NCBI GenBank assembly: GCA_047519745.1
Contig: JAPVSJ010000068.1
Location: 1 to 18,570 of the forward strand
Direction of reading: 5' to 3'
Length of the DNA stretch: 18,570 bases
From: VRUE01 sp047519745
GTDB lineage: Bacteria; Actinomycetota; Thermoleophilia; Solirubrobacterales; 70-9
Positions within the stretch are counted from its first letter, which is position 1. Every line of letters starts with the position of its first letter. The notes under the pieces were generated by a model. The model ran no database searches, was not told the origin of the DNA, and saw only the letters and a list, made by a program, of their open reading frames with translations. Below, piece after piece: positions 1-6,622 of this stretch. The translations under genes were made by a program, and so were the position numbers.

Positions 1-613
1 CGGCGACGACGTCGTGGACGTCCTCGACCGGGATCCCCGGCCCGTAGCCGGCCAGTTCGTGGAGGTTGAAGTCGAAGGCGGTGGTGAATTCGGCGGGGTG
101 GGCGCCGGCCTTGGTGAGCTGGTTGCCGGCGGCGTCGGTGACCGAGCCGTCGAACGTGTTTATCCCGAAGCCGGAGCTCTGAAAGCCCGGGCCGACCGCG
201 GTGCCGTCGGCGTTGGTGGCGAGGAGGCGGTAGTCGACGGCGAGGCCCGCTTCGGGCAGCGGGACTTCGGTCGCGATCGCGTGGGGGCCCGAGTCGGCGG
301 GGACTTCGCCGGGGCCGGCGATCGGCGTGCCGTCGGAGCTCGCGCAGGCGGCGCTTTGGACCGCGTGGGCGCCGAAGCCGGTGTCGGGCGCCCCGACCTG
401 GCGGTAGAAGTATTCGAAGCGGCAGTCGGTGAGGGTGGAGTCGGTGGCGACGGTGCCCTGCAGGGGCACCGAGGTGGGGCTGCCGGCGCCCGGCGGGACG
501 TTGGTGACGCTGGGGGTGGCGGCGGCGGCCGAGGCGGCGCCGAAGCCGAGCAGGGCGCAGGCGCTCGCCGCGCAGAGGGCCGAGAGCCTGCGGATCCTCG
601 TCTTGGTGCTCAT
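1..613 (-). CDS. Secreted protein, C-terminus cut by the window edge
   Basis: The reading frame is open on the minus strand from an ATG at 613-611 to the window edge, giving about 204 residues. It starts MSTKTRIRRLSALCAASACA, a classic export signal (Arg/Lys n-region, Ala/Leu/Cys core, ending near ASAAAA). The mature part is Ala/Gly/Thr/Pro-rich and looks like extracellular beta-sandwich material; it includes a stretch reading FDGSVTDAAGNQLTKAGAHP followed by an acidic PVEDVHDVV segment. From memory, similar segments recur in large uncharacterised secreted proteins of Thermoleophilia. The ATG overlaps the TGA of the upstream 919-aa gene in an ATGA arrangement, so translation is probably coupled and the two products probably act together at the cell surface. 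No catalytic motif is visible. Function is unknown; identification as a real exported protein is fairly secure. Confidence 0.8.
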   Translation of the reverse strand, partial: MSTKTRIRRLSALCAASACALLGFGAASAAAATPSVTNVPPGAGSPTSVPLQGTVATDSTLTDCRFEYFYRQVGAPDTGFGAHAVQSAACASSDGTPIAGPGEVPADSGPHAIATEVPLPEAGLAVDYRLLATNADGTAVGPGFQSSGFGINTFDGSVTDAAGNQLTKAGAHPAEFTTAFDFNLHELAGYGPGIPVEDVHDVVA

Positions 614-3369
614 CGGCTGGCCCTCCGGTTGGCGTTGGCTTTCTTGTGGTGGCGCTTCGGCTTCACGCAGGCGGTCTTGCCGTGGCGTTTGACGGCCTTG
701 GTGCCCTTGCGGCAGTGGGGCTTGGGGTTGCCGGGGCCGGTGGCCTTGGAGGCGGTGGGCTGGGCGGCGGGGGCGGCCTGGCCAGCGGGCAGGCACGATT
801 CGCCTTTGCAGGCGGCGGGGACCGGGGCCGGTTCGGGGAAGCCGCCTTCGACGCGGGCGTCGTAGAGGTCGTAGGAGCTGTCGTTGTCCCAGCCGACCAG
901 CTGCTGGCGGGTGACGAAGAACGCGTCGCTCCCGTCGGGGCTGGCGTCCATGAAGTAGGAGTCGGTGGAGCTGGTGCCGGAGGAGATCAGGTGCAGGGCG
1001 CCGGTGGCGACGTCGTACTCGTAGGCGTCGAATTTGCCGTTGGTGTCTTCGGGCAAGAGGCTTTCGGGGGTGCTGAAGAAGACGTGGCGGCCGTCGTCGG
1101 AGAGGGCGTGGCTTTCGCGCTGCATCGGTGGGGAGGCGCTGATGCCGGGCTGGACGTCGATCAGGGCGTCGGCGGTCGCGACGTCGCTCCGCGGGTTGCA
1201 GGAGACGCAGGTGAGGCGGCCCGATTCGGCGTCGTAGAGGTAGAGCTCGCGGCAGCCGGAGGAGCCGCAGGTGCCGTGGTCATAGCCCGGGTAGCCGCCG
1301 CGGCCGGCGAAGCCGGGGTCGTTGGTCGACATGAACAGCAGGTGGCGGCCGTCGGGGGTTACGCGTGAGGTTTTCGCTTCGGTAACGAACTGCCACACCG
1401 TCGCCGGGGTGTTGTGGTTCGCCAGGTTGATGTCTTCGAACGCGCCGATGTAGGAGATCTGGTCGTCGTGCCAGAGGTAGAGGCCCTGGATCACTTCCGA
1501 CGGTTCGCCCGCGACGAGCTGGCCGCCGGAGACGAAGTAGACGTAGTGGCCGTCTTCGGAGGCGCCGACGACGGCGGTGACGACCCCATCGTCGGGCGGC
1601 TGGCTATCTACCGAGAGTAGGGTCAGGCGGTGGCCGGCAGGTTTGCCGACCTCGTACATGTAGAGGTCTCCGCCGCCGCCGTCTTCGTCTTCGTCGAGCA
1701 GGCTCTCGGAGGTGGTGAAGAAGACGCGGGAGCCGTGGGCGGACATACCCCAGAGCTGGGCGGTGCCGGGGGTTTCGGGGGTGGTGCGCTCGGAGGCGTT
1801 GATCTGGTAGGTGCGCTGGCCGTCTTCGCGCATGTAGATCGGGCCGCTCGGCGCGCCGGCCGGTCCCTGGAAGAGGATGCGCGAGCCGTCGACGGAGACC
1901 ATCCCTCTCGAGTACACGGAGCCCCCGGGGTCGAGCGATACGCTGAGGCCGGCCTGCACGGGTGGGGCGTCGACGCATTCGGAGCCGGGGACGCTGTCGT
2001 CGCATTCGGTGGCGGTGCCGGAGGGGATGCGGCCGACGCGGCGCAGGCCGAGGCCTTCGACCTGCTCGTAGAGGTCGCCGTTTTCGGAGAAGCTGCCGTC
2101 GCCGGTGAGGTTCCAGGGCGACTGCAGGAACACGTGGGTGAGGTTCGTCGAGGCGCCGACGAAGCGATTCTGCCGCGGTGTGGTGTTCGGGCCCAGCGCC
2201 GCGGCGCTGGCGCTGAGGAGTTCGGTCGGGGACTGGCCGGCCTCCAGTTCGCGGAGGCGGTACTCGTTGACGGTCCCGGCGACGTTGGGGGCGTCGGTCA
2301 GCGACCTAAGAGAGCGGTAGATGCCGTCGCGCAGGTCGGGGGTGAAGGCCTCAAACGATGACGCGAGGCCGTGGAACAGCGGCAGCGCGGTCTCTGCCTG
2401 GCCGGGCGGGTTGACCGCGGTCGTGGCCCAGCCGTTGGTCGCGGCGGCCCCGGTGCGGCGGGCGACGTACTGGGTGTCGGTGGCGGTGCCCTTGACGTCG
2501 CCGAAGGCGCCGAGGCCGACGTAGGCGACGCCGTTGCCGTCGGTGGCTGAGACGGTCTTGAAGGAGTTGGGGATGACGTCGGAGCCGTTCTTTTCGGTCG
2601 GTGAGACCATCTCGTAGGCGCGGCAGTCGGGGAGGGAGCTGGTGCCCGGCATGCCCTGGTTGGCGCAGGGCGCCTCGGCCGCGGCGGTGGTGAAGGTTCG
2701 GTCGGGGCCCTCGGCGATGCCGGAGGCGTTTTTGGCGACGACGCGGAAGTGGTAGGTGGTTTCGGGGCTGAGGCCGGTGAGGTGGCGCAGGACGTAGGTG
2801 TAGGTGGAGCCCGAGCCGGCGAAGGCTTCGTGCAGGGGCGGGATCGAGGCGCAGGTGGCGACGGCGCAGTCCGCGCTGCCCCATTCGAACCAGTAGCTGG
2901 TGGCCGAGCCCCGGGGATCGATCTGGGCGTTGATGTCGGCGCTGGTCGGGGCGATCGGCCCGGCGGCCCAGGCCTTGACGAGGGGCGGGGCGCCGGGGGT
3001 GGTGAAGGTCGCGGTGGCTTTGCGTTCGCCGCCGCTGTTGGAGGCGAGGAGGCGGACGGTGTAGAAGGTGGCGGGCTGGAGGCCGGTTACGTCGTCTTCG
3101 ACTTCTTCGGCGGCGCCGGAGACGGTGCCGCTGGTGAGGCCGGTGCAGGAGGGGACGCACTCGAAGTGCCAGGCGGTGTCGAATTCGGCCGTGGCGCCGC
3201 CGGGATCGACTTCGGCGGAGAAGTGGGCGGATTCGGTGGTGAGTTCGGAGACGACGAGGTTGGAGATCGCCGGGGGCGTGGCGGCGCTGGCGGCGGCCGG
3301 AAGCGCCAGGGCGAGGCCGCAGAGGCAGGCGATACCGAACGCGGTGCGGGTCGACACGTGCTTTCTCAC
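610..3369 (-). CDS. Large secreted protein: two Fn3-like domains, beta-propeller repeats, basic tail
   Basis: A 919-aa exported protein of unknown function. Residues 1-30 are a signal peptide (Arg2-Lys3, then a hydrophobic core ending PAAASA). Residues about 31-126 and 128-231 are two fibronectin-III-like modules, each with the 'L.P.T.Y..R..A.N..G' pattern and ending in a TFTTP/TFTTA strand. A Cys-containing linker follows, with LPDCRAYEMVSP. The rest holds repeated PD40/TolB-like propeller blades, each with an 'S.DG..V.F' core (VSVDGSRILF, ASEDGHYVYF, VTPDGRHLLF, LSDDGRHVFF, ASPDGSDAFF). The last ~60 residues are Lys/Arg/His-rich with paired Cys, possibly binding acidic wall polymers. The start is GTG at 3369, preceded by AAGGAG five bases upstream of a short spacer. 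It has its own promoter and leader at 3370-3529 and is coupled to the next gene by ATGA. Probably a surface adhesin or sensor; no enzymatic motif seen. Confidence 0.85.
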   Translation of the reverse strand: MRKHVSTRTAFGIACLCGLALALPAAASAATPPAISNLVVSELTTESAHFSAEVDPGGATAEFDTAWHFECVPSCTGLTSGTVSGAAEEVEDDVTGLQPATFYTVRLLASNSGGERKATATFTTPGAPPLVKAWAAGPIAPTSADINAQIDPRGSATSYWFEWGSADCAVATCASIPPLHEAFAGSGSTYTYVLRHLTGLSPETTYHFRVVAKNASGIAEGPDRTFTTAAAEAPCANQGMPGTSSLPDCRAYEMVSPTEKNGSDVIPNSFKTVSATDGNGVAYVGLGAFGDVKGTATDTQYVARRTGAAATNGWATTAVNPPGQAETALPLFHGLASSFEAFTPDLRDGIYRSLRSLTDAPNVAGTVNEYRLRELEAGQSPTELLSASAAALGPNTTPRQNRFVGASTNLTHVFLQSPWNLTGDGSFSENGDLYEQVEGLGLRRVGRIPSGTATECDDSVPGSECVDAPPVQAGLSVSLDPGGSVYSRGMVSVDGSRILFQGPAGAPSGPIYMREDGQRTYQINASERTTPETPGTAQLWGMSAHGSRVFFTTSESLLDEDEDGGGGDLYMYEVGKPAGHRLTLLSVDSQPPDDGVVTAVVGASEDGHYVYFVSGGQLVAGEPSEVIQGLYLWHDDQISYIGAFEDINLANHNTPATVWQFVTEAKTSRVTPDGRHLLFMSTNDPGFAGRGGYPGYDHGTCGSSGCRELYLYDAESGRLTCVSCNPRSDVATADALIDVQPGISASPPMQRESHALSDDGRHVFFSTPESLLPEDTNGKFDAYEYDVATGALHLISSGTSSTDSYFMDASPDGSDAFFVTRQQLVGWDNDSSYDLYDARVEGGFPEPAPVPAACKGESCLPAGQAAPAAQPTASKATGPGNPKPHCRKGTKAVKRHGKTACVKPKRHHKKANANRRASR

Positions 3370-3493
3370 AAGCTCTCCTTGTCCCTGAGCCCCCTGCCTG
3401 CCGCCTCCCTTGGCGGCCCCTGCGTGGGACTCTGTTTTCCCTGTTCCCTGCCATCCCCGCCGTCTGCCTGGTGGCTGTCTTTGGGTACCGGCG
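3370..3493 (-). promoter_or_regulatory. Structured 5' leader, paralogous to the leader at 6180-6260
   Basis: About 125 nt of G/A-rich leader lies between the promoter and the GTG start. It contains a hairpin with 6-bp arms at 3400-3405 and 3412-3417 (loop 3406-3411). The order hairpin, GGCAGGG, GCTC, AGGGACAA, GGAGAG, start is the same as in the TetR leader at 6180-6260, and the hairpin's loop-closing pair is C-G here but U-A there, a compensatory change. Together with the promoter and the terminator downstream of the next gene, this accounts for the gene-free stretch 3370-3706; 3530-3641 holds nothing else I recognise. No known riboswitch class was recognised. Confidence 0.5.
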
Positions 3494-3529
3494 TGTAGGA
3501 AGTTACAGGAACGCGGATGTGTATGTCAA
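3494..3529 (-). promoter_or_regulatory. Sigma-70-type promoter of the 919-aa secreted protein gene
   Basis: Reading the minus strand, a perfect -35 TTGACA (3529-3524) is followed by an 18-nt spacer, a -10 TAACTT (3505-3500) and then CCTACA (3499-3494), where transcription would begin. This leaves a leader of about 125 nt before the GTG at 3369. The -10 plus CCTACA block closely resembles the promoter at 6261-6295. Confidence 0.65.
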
Positions 3530-3641
3530 GGGTCACGACTGGTATACACCGTTGTCTGAGCGAGCTTTCGGCTTGGCAGAGCGGTGCGGGGTAGGAATTC
3601 TTGGCGCGAGGCAAAGGGGACGATCGGAGCCGGTCAGGAGG

Positions 3642-3682
3642 CCCGACGAACCCGGCCCTTCAAGGGGGCCGGGTTCGTCGGG
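3642..3682 (-). terminator. Strong hairpin terminator after the small secreted protein gene
   Basis: A perfect 17-bp inverted repeat (arms 3642-3658 and 3666-3682, 7-nt loop) sits 24 bases past the stop of the minus-strand gene ending at 3707. No U-tract follows, which is common for terminators of high-GC actinobacteria. It isolates this gene from the secreted-protein pair beyond it. Confidence 0.8.
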
Positions 3683-3706
3683 GTTCAGCCGATGGCGCTC
3701 AGCCGG

Positions 3707-4312
3707 TCAGTGGCTGAGCGTCAGCAGGCCACCGGTGGAGGTGGTGGCGGTGATCGTGCCGGTCAGGGTGATTTTCGCGGAGTGATCAGATTCAAGGGCC
3801 CCGAGGTAGGTTTCGTTGAAATTGATCGTCGAGGACGTCGATCCCGAACCGTTGGTCCAGCCGGCGACCGTTTCTCGGCTCGGCTGGCCGTACCCGCCCA
3901 CGTAGCTGCCGTAGGGGCTGAGGTAGCCCCCTTCGGTACCGCCGTATTCTGAGCGCAGCGAGTAGGCGCCGGTAACGGTGTCGTACTTGCCCGTAGCAAT
4001 CATCGAGATGTGCAGCTGCGTGCCGCCGGTGCATTCGAGCCTCGTCGGCAGGGTGTACCAGACCGGCAGGCTGTAGACGGTCAGGGTGCCGTTGGTTTCG
4101 CTCGCCGTGCCCGACGTCGCTTTGAGGTCGCAGGTCTTCGCTTCCCCGCCGTTCTTCTTCACCGTCAGGCCCGTGCCGCTCAACTTGGCGGTGCTGGCGT
4201 TGAATTTGGTGGCGACGCTTTCGGCCATCGCCGGCGAGGCTCCGAGCGCGGCAACGACACCGATGGCGCCGACCGCGATCGCGAGGACGCGTAGCTTCTT
4301 CCTTAGCTTCAT
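3707..4312 (-). CDS. Small secreted Ser/Thr/Gly-rich protein of unknown function
   Basis: A 201-aa protein. Residues 1-30 form a signal peptide (KLRKKLR n-region, Ala/Val/Gly core, cleavage likely after SPAMA). The mature part is rich in Ser, Thr, Gly and Tyr with alternating hydrophobic residues, suggesting a beta-sandwich; Cys61 and Cys94 could form a disulfide. The C-terminal half contains SSTINFNETYLG and a strongly beta-prone ITLTGTITATTSTGG segment. ATG at 4312 is preferred over the adjoining TTG at 4315 because AAAGGAG lies about eight bases upstream of the ATG. The gene is monocistronic: a 17-bp terminator hairpin follows it and a hairpin-bearing leader precedes it. Lineage-specific secreted proteins of this build are usually uncharacterised; I cannot name a family. 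Confidence 0.75.
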   Translation of the reverse strand: MKLRKKLRVLAIAVGAIGVVAALGASPAMAESVATKFNASTAKLSGTGLTVKKNGGEAKTCDLKATSGTASETNGTLTVYSLPVWYTLPTRLECTGGTQLHISMIATGKYDTVTGAYSLRSEYGGTEGGYLSPYGSYVGGYGQPSRETVAGWTNGSGSTSSTINFNETYLGALESDHSAKITLTGTITATTSTGGLLTLSH

Positions 4313-4340
4313 CAACTACTCTCCTTTGATCTGAGACTTT

Positions 4341-4363
4341 GGTGCGGAAGAGGTCTCCGCACC
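4341..4363 (-). other. Hairpin in the 5' leader of the small secreted protein gene
   Basis: Perfect 8-bp arms GGTGCGGA (4341-4348) and TCCGCACC (4356-4363) with a 7-nt loop lie about 28 bases upstream of the ATG at 4312. No U-run follows on the transcribed strand, so attenuation is not obvious; it may stabilise the transcript or expose the ribosome-binding site. The following CTCAG..CAAAGGAGAG resembles the other two Shine-Dalgarno regions at 3370 and 6180. Confidence 0.45.
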
Positions 4364-4579
4364 GGGACGCCGACCCTCCCAGAGGCGCCGCTCCGTACAA
4401 CCGTTTGCGATTCGTCTGTCCGGAACGGCGACATGCCGCAATCAGCGCGGGGTCGGGCGTTTGGATGCGGGGGCGGAGGCCGGAGGCGCGCCAAAGCGAC
4501 CGCGGTTGTCTCGCGTTCGACTCGAACCTTTGCCTACTCTGGCGCGGTTAGCGAAGCGCCGCGACTGAGGATTGAAGAG

Positions 4580-4915
4580 ATGACAGCGAGGATCTCCGGC
4601 GGGGGCGGGACAGTTCACGCGAGCTGGCTGGCGGTGCTGAGCGATCCAGTGCGGCTGAACGTGCTGCGCTGTCTCTGCGAGATGGGGACGGTGACGGCGG
4701 CGGAGCTGGCGCCGCGGGCGCACACCAGCGAGCGGGCGGTGCGGCGGCACCTCGACGCCCTGGTCGAGCTCGGCCTCGCCGATGGACGGCGCGGCCAGAG
4801 CGACGGCGAGACCCCCGGGCGGCCGGCCGCGAGCTACACCCTCTCGGCGGCGGCGCGCGAGCGGGTCCTCGCCCTCTTCGAGCTGCTCAGCGAGCCGCTC
4901 GGATCCGCTCGGTGA
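4580..4915 (+). CDS. ArsR-like winged-helix transcriptional regulator
   Basis: A 111-aa predicted DNA-binding protein. Residues about 12-95 match the ArsR/helix-turn-helix 20 fold: WLAVLSDPVRLNVLRCL (helices 1-2), AAELAPRAHTSERAVRRHLD (helix 3 and recognition helix), then the LVELGLADGRR wing and a SYTLS beta-strand. It lacks the CxC metal site of SmtB/ArsR metal sensors, so the signal is unknown. ATG 4580 is chosen because homology begins shortly after it and GAGG lies nine bases upstream; the frame extends to 4433 but that part is Arg/Gly-rich and looks untranslated. The 3' end overlaps the convergent TetR gene by 29 bases, so transcription of the two could interfere. No operon partner is on this strand, suggesting autoregulation or a distant target. 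Confidence 0.8.
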   Translation: MTARISGGGGTVHASWLAVLSDPVRLNVLRCLCEMGTVTAAELAPRAHTSERAVRRHLDALVELGLADGRRGQSDGETPGRPAASYTLSAAARERVLALFELLSEPLGSAR

Positions 4916-6179
4916 CCCACTCCAGCGCCGCCTCTGGGCCGATGAAGGGCGCCAGCGCGACGTAGGCGCATTGCGGCAGCGCCTCGCGAATGCGATCGGC
5001 AAGCCCACAGGCGACCCACCGGCGCACGATGGCCTCGATCGCCCTGGCCACCGCCTGCGAGCAGATCGGCGGAAGCTCGGCACCCCGAGGGTGCTGACGA
5101 TAACCGTCGGCGAGGAAGAGGGTATAGGCGCTGAGGAGTTCCTCGTGGTGGGCGAGCGCCGCTTCTCCCGCGGCATGCACCTCGACGAAGCCGAGGTAGG
5201 CGGCGTCGGGGTGGGTGGCGACGTAATCGAGTAGCGCGGCGAGGCCACGCCAGACGCGATCCGGCCAGGTGGCGCCGGTTACGTACTCGGCGGCGGCGGC
5301 GGCGATGCTCTCCCGCAGGGCAGTCGTCTGGGCGGCGAGAAAAGCCTCCTGCTTGCCGGAGAAATGGGTGTAGAAGGCGGCGCGAGGGACCCTGGCGTCG
5401 GCGACGATGTCGGCCACGGTCAGGCTCGCATAACCCAGCGCGGCGGTCTGGCGCATCGTCGCGGCGAGGATCCGCGAGCGGCGGGCGCCGCTAGCGACAG
5501 CCGGCGGCAGGGCGCTGCGCCCGCGCGGCAGCAGCTGAACCTCCTTCACCCGCAGGGGCCCCACGCCGTAGCCGGGAGTGGCCGGGAGACCCCACCAGTC
5601 CACGCCCGGCCGGGCGGGAGCGCGGACGTCGCCGAGCTCATAGGAGCGCACCCAGGCCGAGAGGCCGACGAGCAGGTCCTCCTCCCCGTCGGCTTGCCCG
5701 AGGAGGAGCCGCGCGGAGAGGACGCCGCGGATGCCGCCGAGCAGGGCGGCGGGCGGAGCCCGCAGGGCCGGCGCTCCGCGAACCTGCAGGAAGCGCTCGA
5801 TCGAGCGCTCGATGCCGTCCAGCTGCCGCTCGTGCTCGGCGCGGACCGCGGCGCAGGCGCCGAGCGCGTCGAGGAGAAGCAGCCTGACGGCGGCGGGACG
5901 CTCGTCGACCGCGCGCAGCAGGGCCGCGATCGCCGCCTCCGGGCGCTCGGCCGGGGCGCTCTGCCGGACCGCCTCGCGCAGGCGCCCCCCGACCTCGGCC
6001 GACGCGCGGCGGTAGGCGGCGAGGAAGCAGTCCTCGCGGCTGGAGTAGTGGCGGTAGAAGGACTGGCGAGAGACGCCGGATCGCTCGAGGACCCGGGCGA
6101 CGCTGGCGCCGGCGTAGCCGTGGCTCGCCGCGACGTCGACCATGGCGGCGGCCAAGGCCTCAGCGGGTCGTTCGATCAC
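4887..6179 (-). CDS. Tandem TetR-family regulator with two HTH domains in one chain
   Basis: A 430-aa fusion of two complete TetR units; ordinary TetR proteins are about 190-220 aa. Unit 1 has its HTH at residues ~5-55 (GYAGASVARVLERSGVSRQSFYRHY..REDCFLAAY in outline), and unit 2 at ~232-285 (LGYASLTVADIVADARVPRAAFYTHF in outline), each followed by a helical ligand/dimerisation region. A ~30-residue linker (WWGLPATPGYGVGPLRV) joins them. The chain may bind DNA as a monomeric pseudo-dimer or as a dimer contacting two operators. The start is GTG 6179 with AAAGGAG six bases upstream. The promoter at 6261-6295 contains short inverted repeats (GATGT-n9-ACATC around the -10) that could be an autoregulatory operator. 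The neighbours (ArsR-like gene, tRNA, secreted proteins) do not reveal the target. Confidence 0.88.
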   Translation of the reverse strand: MIERPAEALAAAMVDVAASHGYAGASVARVLERSGVSRQSFYRHYSSREDCFLAAYRRASAEVGGRLREAVRQSAPAERPEAAIAALLRAVDERPAAVRLLLLDALGACAAVRAEHERQLDGIERSIERFLQVRGAPALRAPPAALLGGIRGVLSARLLLGQADGEEDLLVGLSAWVRSYELGDVRAPARPGVDWWGLPATPGYGVGPLRVKEVQLLPRGRSALPPAVASGARRSRILAATMRQTAALGYASLTVADIVADARVPRAAFYTHFSGKQEAFLAAQTTALRESIAAAAAEYVTGATWPDRVWRGLAALLDYVATHPDAAYLGFVEVHAAGEAALAHHEELLSAYTLFLADGYRQHPRGAELPPICSQAVARAIEAIVRRWVACGLADRIREALPQCAYVALAPFIGPEAALEWVTERIRAAR

Positions 6180-6260
6180 GTGACTCTCCTTTGTCCCTCG
6201 AGCCCTGCCCGAGCCGCTTCCCCAGCGGCCTGCTTGGGTCCGGCTGTCCCTGTAGCTAGA
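6180..6260 (-). promoter_or_regulatory. 5' leader of the tandem TetR gene, paralogous to the leader at 3370
   Basis: The leader carries a hairpin with arms 6213-6218 and 6224-6229 and a 5-nt loop, then GGCAGGG, GCTCG, AGGGACAAAGGAGAG and the GTG start. The same blocks in the same order precede the 919-aa secreted-protein gene. The upstream remainder of this gene-free stretch (6296-6487) contains only a weak 6-bp hairpin (6327-6344) and an imperfect 11-nt tandem repeat (6351-6372). Confidence 0.5.
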
Positions 6261-6295
6261 TGTAGGAAATAAACATCACCGTTTGTCTTTGTCAA
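6261..6295 (-). promoter_or_regulatory. Sigma-70-type promoter of the tandem TetR gene
   Basis: On the minus strand a perfect -35 TTGACA (6295-6290), a 17-nt spacer, a -10 TTATTT (6272-6267) and CCTACA (6266-6261). AAAC-n6-GTTT and GATGT-n9-ACATC inverted repeats lie across spacer and -10 and could be the TetR operator; the latter assignment is inference. Confidence 0.6.
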
Positions 6296-6487
6296 GGTAC
6301 GTCTTCGGTATGAGGCTCGCCCGACAGGGAGCGGCCGAGCTCCCGCCGCCTGTAGCAGCGATGTAGCAGTCAGCGGCCGGCGGGCATAGGAGGCGGGCGG
6401 AACGGCGCGGAAGTCGCGTTCACGGGCGGACCGGGATAATCCGCTTGCCAGAGCCGGAAACCCGGCACAGAGCGGAACTCCCTGGAA

Positions 6488-6583
6488 TGCGCCCGACGAG
6501 AATCGAACTCGCGACCTCCGGCTTGAAAGACCGGCGCTCTTTGGTCCCCGTGAAGGGACCGTTGACCACTGAGCTACGGGCGC
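6488..6583 (-). tRNA. tRNA with anticodon UUC (Glu by anticodon), hairpin inserted in the D-loop
   Basis: A 96-nt cloverleaf on the minus strand. Acceptor arms 6583-6577 and 6495-6489 pair 7/7. The 4-bp D-stem is GCTC (6574-6571) with GAGC (6539-6536). The anticodon stem (6534-6530 with 6522-6518) has one G-U pair and a CTTTCAA loop, placing anticodon UUC at 6527-6525. The variable loop is 5 nt, the T-arm (6512-6496) has TTCGATT, the discriminator is A (6488), and no CCA is encoded. The anomaly is the D-loop (6570-6540): 31 nt instead of 8-11, containing GGTCCC-TTCACG-GGGACC (6560-6543). The 5-nt variable loop and C11-G24 pair are unlike ordinary bacterial tRNA-Glu. A -10-like TAAAGT lies at 6600-6595, and a weak GC hairpin is downstream near 6460-6475. 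It may be functional with an extended arm, or a pseudo-tRNA; all four canonical stems being intact favours function. Confidence 0.75.
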
Positions 6584-6622
6584 CCTGCTCGGTTACTTTA
6601 TCGGCGTGAAGCAGTTCGAGCA

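Noticed and set aside
14..1368. Long plus-strand frames over the first two genes
   Set aside because: Gly/Ala/Val-rich antisense shadows of the two minus-strand secreted proteins, with no recognisable domain.
2351..3454. A 367-codon minus-strand frame over the secreted protein gene
   Set aside because: It overlaps the 919-aa gene in another frame and translates to Arg/His/Pro-rich sequence without domains.
4433..4579. Longer start for the ArsR-like gene
   Set aside because: The added 49 residues are Arg/Gly/Ala-rich with no fold, and homology begins after the ATG at 4580.
6351..6372. Imperfect 11-nt tandem repeat near the tRNA as a recombination or attachment site
   Set aside because: Only two imperfect units, no integrase nearby, and no copy of the tRNA 3' end elsewhere in the window.
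6488..6583. Reading the tRNA as selenocysteine tRNA, with UCA in the inner hairpin loop
   Set aside because: The inner hairpin gives a 6- or 8-nt loop rather than 7, no proper D-stem would remain, and the acceptor is 7 bp; the standard cloverleaf with UUC fits every stem.
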